Under the pieces are notes generated by a model that worked only from the letters and a program-made list of their open reading frames with translations, did not search any database and was not told where the DNA came from. Below, piece after piece: positions 1 to 12,445 of a stretch of 64,000 bases of DNA. A program made the position numbers and the translations under genes. This DNA is from Alopecurus myosuroides (Eukaryota > Streptophyta > Magnoliopsida > Poales > Poaceae): assembly GCA_028641055.1 (NCBI GenBank), contig CM054057.1, forward strand, positions 721,428,310 through 721,492,309, written 5' to 3'. The first letter of the stretch is position 1; each line of letters begins with the position of its first letter.

Positions 1-1533
1 AACGGTAGGAGTTTTCCCCTTAGTTAAGAACCAGGGTTATCAATCCAGTAGGAGAAAGAGAATCTTCGGAAGGTTTATGCCACTGACGATGGTGCTGGCG
101 CTTCACAGGTGTCAGCAACAACGTGGAACCTGCACACAACACAACCAAAATACTTTGCCCCAACTGTACAGTGAGGTTGTCAATCTCACCGGTCTTGCTG
201 AAAACAAAGATTAGACGTATAGTGTGGAAAAATAGTGTATGCTTGCAGAAAGTAACGAGAGCAGGAAATTCTTGTGGTTTGTTTAACAGCGTGGAAAATG
301 GAATGGGGTTCATAGTTTCACTAGTGGTGTCTCTCCATAAAAGATAGCATGCTGGGTGAACAAATTACAGCTGGGCAATTGACAAATAGAGGTCGCACCG
401 TAGTGCACAATATGACATGAAGATTACTATGCTATTTAGTGCGGGCATTACAACAAGATACATAGACCAACATCCATCTGCATCTATGACTAATAATCCA
501 CCCTCAGGTTATCATCCGAACCCCCTTAGGTATTAAGTTGCAAGCAACAGATAATTGGATTAAACAAAGTGTGTAATGTAAGCAATGATTATGCACGAGA
601 GCACTCTCACCGATGTTTTCTCCCTAATGGCAACAACACATCCTCCCCCTTCACGTTTCTGTCACTCGAGAAAGGCAACAAGGAGGCATGAACCCACTAT
701 CGAGCATAAATACTCTCTCTTGGAGTCGCTAGCAACTACTTGGCCAGAATAACCACTAGAAATGGAGAGGATGCAAGATCACAAATAACATATGCAATAA
801 AGACTATAATCAACTTGGCATAAGGTCAATATTCATCGGATCCCAGCAAACACAGCACAAAAAATTACATAAGATCAATCTCGATCATGATAGGCAGCTC
901 ACGAGATCTAAACATGGAGGCATATGAGGAGAAGACAACCATTTAGCTATAGGTACGAACCCGTAGTATAAGGCTGAACTACTCACGCATCACTCCGGAG
1001 GCAGGCATGGTGATGTAGAAGCCTCCGGTGATGATCTCCTCTCCGGCAGAGTGCCGGAAACAGCTTAAGAACCCCCCCTGATCTGGGGTTGACGCTGATG
1101 GCGGCTGCGGAACTTTTCGGGGATTTTGATCAGGTACCCAGGGTTTTCCATCCGGGGGGCTTAAATAGGCGAAAGGGCAAAGGCGGTGGAGGCCGGGGGC
1201 CCCACGCCCATAGCTGGTGCGGCCAGGGAGGCCACGCCACCCTATGGTGTGGCCCCCCTGCTTCCCCTCTTTGGCTCCTCTTCGGTCTTCTTGATGCTTC
1301 CGGGGAAAATAGGACTTCCGGGCTTCGAATTTTCCAATTCCGAGAATATTTCCAGAACAACTTTTCTTAAACTAAAAAACAGCAGAAAACAGGGAACTGG
1401 CTCTGTGGCATCTTGTTAATAGGTTAGTCCGGAAAATCGATAAAAATGACATAAAGTAGGGAGAAAACATGTAGCAATTGGCATAATATCATCATGGAGC
1501 ATCAGAAATTAGGGATACGTTTATGACTTATCA
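1..1533 (-). mobile_element. Partial LTR of a large retrotransposon, cut by the window edge
   Basis: No gene is supported here. Read on the minus strand the segment opens with TGATAAGTCATAAACG at 1533 and has the texture of a long grass LTR: a GC-rich block around 1130-1280, then AT-rich sequence, and no coding potential. It ends abruptly where Transposase_28-like coding sequence begins at about 1534, so it looks like an insertion into that gene. The other end, any TSD and any internal domain lie outside the window, so whether this is a solo LTR or a complete element cannot be told. I do not assign a family name. The short ORFs here are not convincing. Confidence 0.5.
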
Positions 1534-2330
1534 ATTATCTCCAAGTAGAGCCCAATTTATACATCTTTCTTGAGTACTTTTACTGTAACAAACAGCCGGA
1601 AGTAGTTGGGGGTGAGCTTATCCACTGCGGTGGCGTCTCGTTTCAGAGGCGAAAAGACATCGCTTATCCGGGTATCCCTGTCGCTAGTCATCCAAAACTA
1701 TGGCAAAAAACCTTCTTCTACATCAAAAACACCTCTTCTGAAGATGAGCCGGCTCTTCCGAGTTATCGCCCTGAACGTCTGGTCTATACAAGAACCATAA
1801 ACTCTTATGCCAAATCCGCTGATCGAGTCAAAATCAAAACCCTTCTCAAGCACGTAACTTCCTTGATAGTTCATGGGTTAACTGGTTTAGACCTGACCAA
1901 GACTTGGGTGAACTGGTGTATCCAACCCCTCAGCATTAGGAACCGGCTATTCCGTGAATATACCGGTTTATCAGACCCTATGCGGTATTCTGACTCGCCG
2001 GTTTCCAAGTCTGATATGGTGGTGGCACTAAAATACTTGGTTGGAATAAAGCAGGACACGTTCTTTTATGTTGGCCTTGCTGCCTTTTGCTCTTCTAACC
2101 CGGATCTTCCTGTAAGTTCATGTTTTTATAAATAACTTTCATTCTTAAGACTGCGCACATATTGACCCTAATATTTTCCGGTTTACAACTTTCGGATGCC
2201 TTCTGGGTTACCACTCAAGAGCCAGCTTCTCCTCCTGAAGATGATGAATCAGAAGAGCAAAGTGACGAAGAGGATGAGGTTTCTGAATTTGATTCCCTTG
2301 GTCACTTGCATAACCAGTTTTCTGATGCTA

Positions 2331-2338
2331 GTTACTCG
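2331..2338. repeat. 8-bp target site duplication, left copy (GTTACTCG)
   Basis: GTTACTCG lies directly before TAGGGGTGG and is repeated exactly at 3696-3703 after CCACCCCTA. An 8-bp duplication is the hallmark of hAT-superfamily insertion. Confidence 0.85.
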
Positions 2339-3695
2339 TAGGGGTGGAATCGAGCCGAGCCCAGCCGGCTCGTGGCTCGGTTCGGTCAGGCTTGTGAAAA
2401 TGCGAGCCAAGCCAGGCTCGGCTTGGCACTGAAACATTACTAGGAATTGGGCTCGAGGCTCGGCTCGCCAGGCTTGAGTCTCGGCTCGGACGGCTTGCGA
2501 GCCGAACGTCACATGCCCCTGATTCCTTTTTCCTGAATCGATTCACCTGCTTGTTCCGTCCCCAACCCATCTTGTTCCTGCTCTTGCGCGACTACTAGGG
2601 CTAGCCGACCGCCGGCCGCCACCACCGACACGACCGATGGCCGTTGTGCTGCCACACCCACGCGGCGGTAGTGCATCTGGGATCCGCCCATGGCTCTCTG
2701 CCTCCCCCTTGGCCCTGGCCACCTGCTCCTCCCGTAGCTGCTCGCCTGCTCCTCCCGTAGATGCGCACGCCGCTGAGCTTCTATCGGTAGCGGCGGCCGC
2801 CGGCCTTGCGGCAGAAGCAGGAGCTCTGTCTACGGCCTACCTCCCGTTATCCATGCTCCAGCTCCATTTGCTCTGGTCCTCTCTATCCTGTACCTCTTAG
2901 GCTGCCTGCAATGAATCCGATGGACAGTTCCGTTGCATGTTCTTCGTTGGGCAGTTAGGCACCAAAACTCCTGGTTAGTATCGTGTGTTGATTTTGTAAC
3001 GAGTGACGCACATGTGATCGTATTAATGACTTAATGTCTCTTGTACAATTTGGATGAACAGATTGGTCTGATTTATTTTTATTTCTGTATTGGATTTATC
3101 CCTTTTATCTAATGATGAATGAAAAGTTTATAAAAAAAATATAGGTTTGTCCGAATTAAGTAGGAATGCAAATTTGGGCCATGCGTAAACAATCATAACC
3201 ATATATCACGAGGTTACAATTTGATACCTGATCAAAACTCCAATATTCATGTAATTTCATGTAATTTTTAGTTTCTTGTGTAGACACCCAAAAGAAACTA
3301 ATGTACGAAGTGTCTATAAATGAGATAGAGAAATGCTAGACTTTGTTATGGATCAATGCAATGCATATATCATACTCCCTCTGATCTGGCATAAGTGTTG
3401 GTAGCAATGAACTGATCAGGTACAAATTATAGGCATACCTTGTGACACTTTTTGGGATCGGAGGGTATCACTTTTCATTGTAAATTGTTAGCTAATAGCA
3501 AGGATAATGACAATAATTTGAGTGCAACGAGCCTTTGAGACGGCTTGCGAGCTTCACCGAGCAGCCTCGTCGAGCCTCGAGCCTTGTCCAGAAGGATTAG
3601 GCTTGGCTTGTTCAACCTTCGAGCCGAGCCTGAGCCGAGCCGAGCCTTGTCGAGCCCGAGCCAAGCCTCAAGCCTCGAGCTTCCTGTCCACCCCT
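2339..3695. mobile_element. Non-autonomous hAT-like DNA transposon with GAGCCGAGC subterminal repeats
   Basis: The element starts TAGGGGTGG and ends CCACCCCTA, a 9-bp terminal inverted repeat, and is flanked by exact 8-bp duplications. Its subterminal parts (2345-2510 and 3530-3690) are full of GAGCCGAGC/GGCTCG motifs in both orientations, which could bind a transposase. No transposase ORF is visible in its 1357 bp; the 87-codon ORF at 2637-2900 is GC-rich and matches nothing I know. A short Stowaway-like MITE (3375-3465) sits inside. Excising the element and one duplication rejoins the reading frame of the Transposase_28-like exon, which confirms the boundaries. Confidence 0.85.
3375..3465. 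mobile_element. Degenerate Stowaway-like MITE
   Basis: The left end CTCCCTCTGATCTGGCA and the right end TTTTTGGGATCGGAGGG form an imperfect inverted repeat flanked by TA on both sides (3373-3374 and 3466-3467), as expected for Tc1/mariner Stowaway elements. It is about 91 bp long and nested in the hAT-like element. Confidence 0.55.
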
Positions 3696-6217
3696 AGTTA
3701 CTCGCAGGATGAACCGGCTGATCAGGAGGGCGCCGGTTTAGGACAAGGTGATGCAGGTCAAGAAGTGTCGTATCAACACATTCCGGATCTCAACCCCACC
3801 ACTCCCTTTACTGGCTCAAACGTGGTGATAGAAAAGGATTCTCCCGTGACCAACAAGAGGGGCCGGCAGGCTGTTGCTAAGGTGCTTATTTCTAGACTGT
3901 CCAAAAATCTTTTGAACCCGTCCTTGCATATGGAGAAAACGCAGGATGGTGAAGATACCAGTAAGAGAAGGAGGACCCGGAGCTCCGGGTCAAGTGACTT
4001 ACAAGCAGGTTTTCCTGGGAAAAATCCCTCTCGCCGGGTTTCCAAGGCTCAGGTTTTGCCTACCTCTTCACATCCCTTGGCGGGGAAAATCCGGCCTGAG
4101 TTGAGTCATACTTTTCATACAGATTCTCCCAACTCTGGTTCATCCCATTTCTGCGGGGCCAGTGAGTTTTCCATTAACTCTGGGTAAGTTAGCTCTTCAA
4201 TCTTTGGTTCATAACTACAAACATTTTGTTATGCAATCCGGCTTATAATTTTCATCTTGCTGCACAGCCCAAGCTGTGTTAAAGGTTAACCCAATCTCAA
4301 CTGCTTCTCCCACTACAAATCTGGAGGAAGGGCCTTTGAAAAAGAACAAGATGAACTGGACGTTCAATCGTTGGGTCATATCAATGATCTTGCACAAGCC
4401 ACTGAACAAGAGGTGAATCCGGTTGATAACACGCCGGATAATGATCCTCCGGTTGAAGATATTATTTCTCTGGCCCGGACATAGAAATTACCGGCTCTCA
4501 TGCTGCCAAGACTGTTGGAACCTCCACTGTACTTTCCAAAGTTACAGAAGATTTGAAGCCATCTATAGAGAAAAAAACAGTTCCTTCCAACCTGAACATT
4601 GAAGGTTAGGATTTTGACACGTTGGCTCGAGAGCTTTCTGAGAACCGGCGCCGTGCAGATGGGAAAATATATTTTTTGAAGAAGAGATATGAGGTAACCT
4701 TGATGGATATAACCTGTAGCCCTCAATCTTATGGTTTATCTTTGAAAAAATGAACCTGAAGATTTATATGTTATACTTTTGACTTTGAACCATAGCCCCC
4801 AAGTGTCGGTTTATGAATTAATTGTAGACTGGTGCTTGTCTTGGTCTTCCACCAGTAGGTTTAATTAACACTGTAGCCCCCAAGTGCGAAGTTTGCTAGC
4901 CTGCAGCTACTTGGGACTTAATAGCTTTTGTCTTCATCTTCCTTAAAAAACTGGATTAGTGTAGCCCCCAAGTGTCAGGACTTAATGAATTTTCTAGATC
5001 TTGAGTAATTTAACATCATCGTAACTTTCAATAGCCGGGTTATGGTACTCTGTAACCCGGATTTTGCTCATCTGCTAACTTATATTGTTCATAACCCGTG
5101 GTTTTGCAGAGTCTTGAATCATCCTCTCAGAAGGAGATTTCGAATTTGAAGAACCTGCTTGCACAAGAGGCCAAGAAGACCGAGGAGGCGAGAACCTTGC
5201 AGTAGGAACTGGAGAAACAAGTTACAGAAGCAACCAAGACGTTATCTGTTCTTCAACAAGATTTTGAGAACCGGGAGAAATCTCTGCTTGAGAGAGTGGA
5301 AATGCTGAAAAAGAGTTGGAGGAAATCCAGAGCAACTTTACTAAGGTGAAAGACCTGCTTGGTGACATTACTTGCAGTGTTTTTGGTAAGTTTGCTCCCT
5401 CTGTAGTGTGTTTTCCGGTTTATGATCTCTTTTATCCTCTGAAGATAATACGGTTTCTGATCAATATGTTCTTGCCATTGACAGGTAGAATGCACGGTAA
5501 TAACCTCCAACTTCCTGAGCTGAAATTGAAGGCTCTGTTCACCTTGATCCAGCAATTATATGTTGGTGGAGGAGAATGTATCAAGGCTGTCAGGAACCGG
5601 GATAATGCTCCCAAAAAGCTTCATGAGATGCTTGTGGAACTAACTCAAGTTCCTCAATGGATAGAAGAACACAGGGTCTCAGCCTGCCGGCGTGGAGCAA
5701 TCAAGGTTATGTCTCTTGTCAAAGCTTTTCACACGAAACTGAATCTAGATCTCTTGGTTGGAGGTTTCCCTGAGTACCGGGCCGATAGGACCAAGTACGA
5801 AAGGAAGGACTTTGCCAAGATTGAGAAAGAATGCCGGTTCTAAGCTTGCTCCATTGCTGAAAAGGTGAAACTGAAGGATCTGTGTCCGGGTTATCTCCCC
5901 TCAGGTGACCGCAAACCGGCTTTCTGCCCTCAGGTCATAGCTTCTATTCGCCAAGCTCCACAGAAGAGCCGGCTTTCGGTGGCTTCATCTTCTGGTGCGC
6001 CACAATCTATTACTCCTTTGGTTTCTACCCCTGCACGTCCTTTGTATGAACCAGAGGATATCAATGATCCTTTGGCTCAGCTGGAATGGAAATATGTTTC
6101 CATGGCTGAAGTTGAAGAGGCAGAGAAAATCCAAGGTGGTGATGAAGATTTACACCCAGACCCGACATCAGGAGCCGGTTTAGACTCTGCACAGCAGAAA
6201 GGAAAAAATGTTGTGTG

Positions 6218-6736
6218 ATGAACATTTGGTTAATTCTGATAATAATTCAACCCTCATGGGTCTGTAATAGGCTAGGTAAACTTCTTTATTTCTAGCTCTA
6301 TTTATTTGAAAGTGCGCATGTGCACTTGTGATACTTTTTTGGCATGTAATAACTCGGTTTTCTTGCCAGCTTATGCAAAAAAAATCGGGTTATCTTCCTT
6401 CAATTTTTTTCTATACTCTTGGTTCATCTTTGCTATCTGGCTCAACCAGTTTATTGCATGACTTTTTCTAGTGTTTCTAACTCTGGTCAGTTCAGGGTCA
6501 TAATAACCTGTTTTTACCATGTTATAACATGATTGACTCACCCAGGTTTGAACATCTAGGTCATAAAAATTTGCGTGTAACCACTGACTGGAAGGCAAGT
6601 ATAACGAATATAATTTGGCAAATGCCAGATTTTTTAGATATAGACTATGCTCTAGCACCAGCCTCCAAGTAATCATACAAGAAAACTTAATCTCCCATGA
6701 AAATGAAAATATCTTTTTAGAACAAGTTTCAATAAC
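6218..6736. other. Non-coding spacer of the outer Gypsy element
   Basis: AT-rich sequence lies between the end of the plus-strand gene and the minus-strand pol terminus. It contains a 101-codon minus ORF (6371-6676) that I do not recognise. No motif is clear enough to call, and the polypurine tract and 3' LTR of the outer element were not found here. Confidence 0.4.
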
Positions 6737-7982
6737 TCATGCTTTCAAGACCTGCAATTTCTTTTTTATTTCAATGATAACATAGCGATTACAATGATCC
6801 GATGTGTAATATGGTCTCAACTGGGCTATGTTCCAAGGCCTTCCAGTTTCCTCCTCAGATGTCTGTGATTTATCAACATCACGCATATCAATAAGGTAAT
6901 ATGACCCGTAGTGCAGTTTCTTACTAACCACAAACGGTCCTTCCCATGGCGGGCTTAGTTTGTGCATGTCGTCTCTTTTTGGGATCAGGCGTAACACTAA
7001 GTCCTCTTCCTGAAAATTTCGAGTTGTGACCCTGCGGCTATGATAGCGATGCAAGTCCTGTTTGTATATGGACGACCTTGATTCTGCGAGCTCGCGTGCT
7101 TCTTCTAAAGCATCAAACAAGTCTTGACGAGCTATCTCATTCCGAGTTTCGACATAAGCAGTTACTCTTGGTGAGTCATGACTGATATCACTTGGTAAAA
7201 CTGCCTCAGCTCCGTAAACCAGAAAAAATTGTGTGTAACCAGTTGACCTATTTGGTGTAGTCCTGATACTCCACAAGAAAACATGTAATTCTTCAAACCA
7301 GCAACCTGCAGTTCTTTCTAATGGGACTTGAAGTCTAGGTTTGATACCTTTTAACAAGTCTTGGTTAGCTTGTTCTGCCTGTCCATTAGATTTTGGATGT
7401 GCTACTGAAGCGAGGTCAAGTCTGATATGGTTCTGGTCACAGAACTTTTGCATTGCTCCTTCAGACAAATTGGTCCCATTGTCTGTTATAATGTTGTGTG
7501 GGTAACCACATCTAAAAATAAGGTCTTTCAGAATCTTGACTGTTGTAATTGCGTCACATTTACTGATTGGTTATGCTTCTACCCACTTTGTGAATTTGTC
7601 AACTGCAACCAATAAGTGAGTCTTTTTATCAGATGACTTTTTGAAGGGTCCCACCATGTCTAGTCGCCAGACTGCAAAAGGCCACGTTATGGGAATCATA
7701 CGTAAATCCTGAGGTGGCATATGATCCTATCTTGCGTACCTCTGACAACCTTCACATGTTCAGACTATTTGTTCTGCGTCAGCATTTGCAGTAAGACAGA
7801 AAAATCCATGTCTTAACGCTTTATTAACTAGAGACCTGGAACTTGCATGATGACCACAATCTCCTGAGTGGATTTCGTTCAAAATCTAACACCCTTCTTC
7901 CAGAGAAATGCATCGCTGAAAAATTCCTGCTGCACTTCGCTTATGCAACTCACCATTAATGATTGTGTATGACTTTGATTGT
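6737..7982 (-). pseudogene. Integrase part of the outer Gypsy pol
   Basis: The C-terminal integrase of a Ty3/Gypsy Pol. Reading on the minus strand, a degenerate HHCC zinc region (around 7750-7880, with CEGCQ) is followed by the catalytic core (DMVGPF, VDKFTKWVEA, ITDNG, then HPKSNGQAEQANQ near 7390) and a C-terminal region with PPWEGPFVV and RPWNIAQLRPYY. The last 243 codons (6737-7468) are open. Upstream are several in-frame stops, including one after WVEA and one near the zinc region, so the protein is dead. The upstream half of pol lies 22 kb away at 30103-32100 because of the insertion at 7988-30097. At the junction the two halves continue one another between RNase H and integrase. Confidence 0.9.
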
Positions 7983-7987
7983 CTTAT
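7983..7987. repeat. 5-bp target site duplication CTTAT, left copy
   Basis: CTTAT directly precedes TGTGACGCC and is repeated at 30098-30102 directly after GGTGTTACA. It bounds the whole 22 kb insertion and shows that everything between went in as, or grew from, one LTR-retrotransposon insertion. Confidence 0.9.
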
Positions 7988-10900
7988 TGTGACGCCCCGG
8001 GATCGGGCACTATGCAGATTTCAGCATTTCCGCCAAAATCCCCATAATAACCGATTCCAGGTTGCCACTTGTGATAACATTACAACAGTTCACGAATAAT
8101 CCACAACAACAACAGATGAGGTATATACAAGACGACTCAAACAAGTCAAGGACACAACTGATACAATACAAAGATCCAAATAATAGCGGAAGAAACAACA
8201 TAGCGTCCGACTACGGACAAGATACAACTTGGACTAAGAGTCCTGAAGATAACCGATGGCGTCCAATCCCTGCCCAGGCCAAGCCGGAGGGATTCCCAAG
8301 CTAACATCGTCAGACTTCAAACCTGTTGACTGCAATGTGGAATATGCAGCCACGAAATGGATTCGTGGGTCAGTACGGTTAAGTACTGGCAAGTGGATAA
8401 ACCATACTCACAAGATACCAGCGTAACCAATCGTCACAAGAAACAAATACTTTGGGTTCAACGGAAAGGAAGGGATTATTGCAAAGAAGCGGCAGCGGGG
8501 CTGCACTAACTAACTACAGAGACGCGCTACAACATCCGGCTAAAAGAAAGGGATAAGATAGCGTATCAGAACCAACTACAACTACTCACCAAACAATACC
8601 CATCCAATGTCACCCCCTACTAAGGAAGCAATCCAAGGAAACTCACACGGTTGATTAAGGTGACATTCATTTTTATGGTGGAGGTAATCCATATTATTAG
8701 TCAAGTTATCATCGTTAAGTGTAAGTTGTCTGAGTACTTGTTAGCCAGCACTTTCACCAAGTCATCCATAACCGCGGACAACACGGCTTCTCGAGAAGAT
8801 TTAACCCTGCAGGGATGCACCAATTTGGCCGTACACGTAAGAATAACCCGCCATGAGGGGAGCAAACCCAACAAGCAGGCCACTCAACACAACCCAACTC
8901 TTCTTCACATCAAGACCAAAGAACCCCGTGCAATTGAGCGCACGGCTAATCAAGCCCCACGAAGAAAAAGGGACCCTCATAGCACTCTAAGAACGTGTCT
9001 CCCTAAATGCCGACTACAAAAGTTCCACCCTGGCGCCAAGGGTTCGCACCTGCATATGCATGCGGCAAATGGAAAACCCGAACTAAATGAGGCGATTTGA
9101 ACGAGATGCGAATCGAATCAAAGTTGCGGGGGGCGCCCATACTCGCTTCCCACATGCGGTTAGCGCGCTCATCATGGATCAATGGACAAGACCCTTTTCC
9201 TAATTAGGGTCGACACTAGCAGGCCTCAAAACCACGTCGGGCCTCCTGCCGGTGCCTTATCATCAAATTATTATTACCCAAAACATTACCAGGTTGTTGA
9301 TTGAATTGAAACCCAACTATCAAACTAAACAGGTGATAAGACGGACCACAAGACTTGAGCGCAAACAACACTAAGCATGCAACTACGACACAAGGGCCAA
9401 CAGGGTAAACAAACAACAGTTAATAGGAAGTGGAAGGAAGGCTATATCATGGCTGCAAGGTAAACATATGATAGGATCGGTACACAAGCATCGAATCATA
9501 AGGCTAGCATAAGAACAACGGAAAGAATCGGTAACAAGTGATGAAAGGCAGCCATTTGGCAGCAAGTGAGTATACTTGCCTGGAATCCAGCAAGTAGAGG
9601 TACATCCGCATAACTTGTCGTTGCTCACATCATCTCAACTTCCTATCTGCGAAGAAGCAACGAACTAGAATAAACACCGGATGCAACAATTACTTCTACG
9701 GCAAAAGATCCAGCATGATCCTATTTTATAGGCATGGCATGGCAAGATGCAACAGGGGAAACAACTTAAGCAATTTAATCGGAACCGGAGTCCGGAGAAA
9801 TAGGAATTGGTTCAAGTTGTTTATCCACACAGTAATTTAAATGTTGTTTAGCATGGCCAATAAGAAAAGAGGTGAGCTAGGCAATTTAAATGGAATGGGG
9901 CAACAGTTGATTTAAAATGCCCCATACATTTCATATGTTGCCATTTAGGTGATCATGCATAACAAATGCTAAAATGCACAAGGAAAGATGCAAATAGGAA
10001 TATGAATGACATGAACATGTTAATGACATGAATCTGATTGGAAAACATACTTTATTGGTTGAGAAACAATTTTAAATGATTCAGTTAAGCATATTACAAA
10101 ACTAAATGCATTAATTAAGAGGTGAAGCAAACATCCAATTTAAATGTTGCAAACCAGGAAACAAAGTTGATATTCAAGTGTAGCATTTCATTTTGCATGG
10201 ATTTCATGTTTTGGGGTTTCAATTTGGAGCAAGCATGTGAAAGTTATTAATTAGGACTTTTAATTAATTAATTAAGGCATTATTAAATGACATTAATTTT
10301 AATTGTCCAAATTGCAAAACAAAGTTGATATTCAGAAAGGTGGTTTCATTTTGAGTGGAAAACATATTTTATTTGTTGAAATTGGAATTAAAATGAATTA
10401 GTTATGATTTTCACAAAATTGAATGAATTAATTAAAGCATTAAGTAATTGCATTAATTTTATTTATCCAAAACAGAAAACAAATGTTATATTTGGAAAGA
10501 GCATGGAATTTTGGATGGAAAACATATTTTATATGGCCCATTTGAATTAAATTTGAGTTTGTTATGAATTTAATCAAATTCAAAAGAGTTATTTGAATTT
10601 GAATTTTTGAATTGATTGGGATGTTCAAAACAGTGCACAAACTGCATATTTGGAAAGTTCATTTTATTTAGAATGGTTTACATATCTTGCAAATTAAATT
10701 TGGATGTGTTTTGCAATTTTTATAGGGTTTGGAAATCCAGGGACTGATCTGTGATTTTCCAGGGACTTATAATGAAAAAGAAACCACAGGGAGGCCCCTG
10801 GGAGGTTTCTCACACAGAGCCCTTGGCCCTGTGTCACTGCCGTGCGGGGCCAGCGCCACAGAGGCGTCCACATGTGCGTGGGTGTGGATGAGGTGGCTCC

Positions 10901-12445
10901 CAGGGTCACCGACTGGTGGGCCCTGGCCCCTGCGCGCGTAAAACATCAAAAGGGGTGGCCTTTTATGCGGCAGAGGGGGATCGAACCTGGGTCTCCCCAG
11001 CGCGCGCAAAGGAACAGAGCCACTAGGCTACTGAATGTTTGGTGACAGATCTGGAGAGCGAAGGGAGTTGAGGTGGACGTGCGGGAAATAACTGAAACTG
11101 ACGAAATTCAGTTTCTGAACATCATCGGACGTAGACGGTGACGACGGACAGCCGTGGCTGCTCGATGGCGGGTGGTCTCCGCGCGACGGCGGGTTTCACA
11201 GAGCAGAGGGGATCAGAGGGGAGGCTCGGGTGCTCACCGAGGGCTTCTCGCGTGGTCGTTGACGCGACGAGGGAAGGAGGCGATCGTCAGCTGCCGCAAG
11301 GAACGCCCGCGCGGCACGGAACGGCCGTCGATGCCGCGAGGACCACGGTGCCTCCCAAGACTCCTCGGGGAAACGAGGGCAAACGCGCCACCGCCCCGTT
11401 TCCATTCCTCCAGCAACCATGGCTCGATCACCACCACAGCGAGGGTGCAGGGGCTGCCAGGTTCCGCCATGGTTCAGTGATGCACAGGTTCAGAAGTTTC
11501 AGAAAAGAAAACAGAAGAGAAAGGAGGAGATCGAGGGGAAGAGAGGGAGGTAGCGGCAGAGAGAAAGAAGGAGGAGAGAGCTTAGGGTGAGCATGGGGTG
11601 AGGCGAGGTTTTTTCAAGGAGGGGAAGGAGCAGATGTGGCCGTCCCATCGAGCTCTCTGTGACGTGGATACGTTAGATGAGTTGCCGTACGAGGAAGAAG
11701 GAGGAGGTGGGCTTAGCTGGTGTGGTGGGCTGGGGCAACAGGAGGTGTGGCTGGGCCTTTCGGCTGGGCTGCCAGGAGGTGGGAAAAAAATAAAGGGGGT
11801 TGTAGGTGGGCTAGAGGGCCTGCCTCTCCCCCTTTGGTTTTTGTTTTATTTATTTCCTGTTTACACTTTTTTTTTGTAGAAAGAAAGAGAGAGAAAAAGA
11901 GAGAGGTTTTGGGGTTTTCATTTTATGAATTAATTTTTATTGATTTACAATACAGCAAGTGCAAAGTATGTTAACATTAATTTCAGAAATTTAAGAGGTT
12001 AATTTGTTTTGAATTTGCTATTTGAATTTCAAATAGGGTTTCACATAGATTTGATTTTTGAAATAACCAATTTTATTCAATAAACTCAACCAATTATAAA
12101 AACTTATTGAATTTAATGTTTGCAAGATTTTAGTTTTGAACCACATTTGGAACATGCCAAGTATGAATGATTTTGATTTGAATTTGAATTTTCCATTTGG
12201 GTGTTAATAAAAGGGAATTTTATTAACAAGCAATTTAAAGAAAACAACTTCAAAACTATTGGAAACAATTTGAGTTGTTTAGTTTGCAACTTTTAATTGG
12301 AAATTCTGGACATGTTTGAAAGTTTAAATTGGTTTGAACTTTTGAGTTGTTTTGAAAACAAGGTGCAATGCACATGATGCATGTGATGCAAAGCAAGAGG
12401 AAAACAACCAACTTTCTAACTTAGGGAAACACCCCAGGTGTTACA
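7988..12445 (-). mobile_element. Long LTR, copy A (4458 bp), of a coding-less retrotransposon
   Basis: On the minus strand the LTR runs from TGTAACACCTGGGG (12445) to CCGGGGCGTCACA (7988), bounded by TG and CA. Copies B (12910-17338) and C (17812-30097, interrupted) align along their whole shared length with only scattered substitutions and small indels. The LTR is very long, AT-rich at 9750-10700 and 11880-12400, with a GC-rich block at 10790-11740. No ORF in it resembles a known protein: the 149-codon ORF at 8651-9100 recurs in copy B simply because the LTR does. A tRNA-like A box and B box lie at 11020-11030 and 10978-10987. Confidence 0.88.
10978..11030 (-). promoter_or_regulatory. tRNA-like pol III A and B boxes inside LTR copy A
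   Basis: On the minus strand TAGCCTAGTGG (11030-11020) resembles an A box and GGTTCGATCC (10987-10978) matches the B-box consensus, with 32 bases between them, as in tRNAs and tRNA-derived SINEs. The same pair occurs in copy B (15930-15920 and 15887-15878) and copy C (18822-18812 and 18779-18770). There is no foldable acceptor stem that I can see, so this is not called a tRNA gene. It is probably a SINE or tRNA remnant caught in the LTR. Confidence 0.5.

Larger units (their letters stand above)
1534..6217 (+). pseudogene. Degenerate Transposase_28 ('putative gypsy type transposon') gene of the outer Gypsy element
   Basis: This is an eroded relative of the intact-looking gene at 20845-24023. 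Recognisable blocks run in order: a CGGVSFQRRK region near 1625, the TGLDLTKTWVNWCIQP block near 1885, an acidic segment near 2230-2330, a Lys/Arg/Ser-rich middle (3710-4190), a coiled-coil stretch (5110-5340), and the conserved C-terminal block (5485-5840, with VSACRRGAIKVMSLVKAFH). Exon edges resemble those of the intact relative. Stops and frame changes break it, for example the TAA at about 5841 followed by continuing homology. A hAT-like element (2339-3695) interrupts one exon and the LTR fragment at 1-1533 replaces its N-terminus. The function of Transposase_28 proteins is unknown; despite the name they are carried by Gypsy retrotransposons. The gene runs opposite to gag-pol of the same element. 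Confidence 0.75.

Noticed and set aside
2637..2900. 87-codon ORF inside the hAT-like element as a transposase
   Set aside because: Ala/Leu/Ser-rich translation of GC-rich DNA with no hAT dimerisation or DDE motif.
3522..4187. A single 221-codon gene
   Set aside because: Its first part is hAT subterminal repeat read through by chance; only the part after 3703 belongs to the Transposase_28-like exon.
8651..9100. 149-codon ORF repeated at 13567-14016
   Set aside because: It recurs only because the LTR is duplicated. It has no recognisable domain and is absent from LTR copy C through the deletion.
10978..11037. Functional tRNA gene inside the LTR
   Set aside because: A and B boxes are present but I could not pair an acceptor or anticodon stem, so it is reported as tRNA-like only.
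11138..11590. 150-codon Arg/Gly-rich ORF in the GC-rich part of LTR copy A
   Set aside because: The frame is broken differently in copies B and C, so it is not maintained as a protein.
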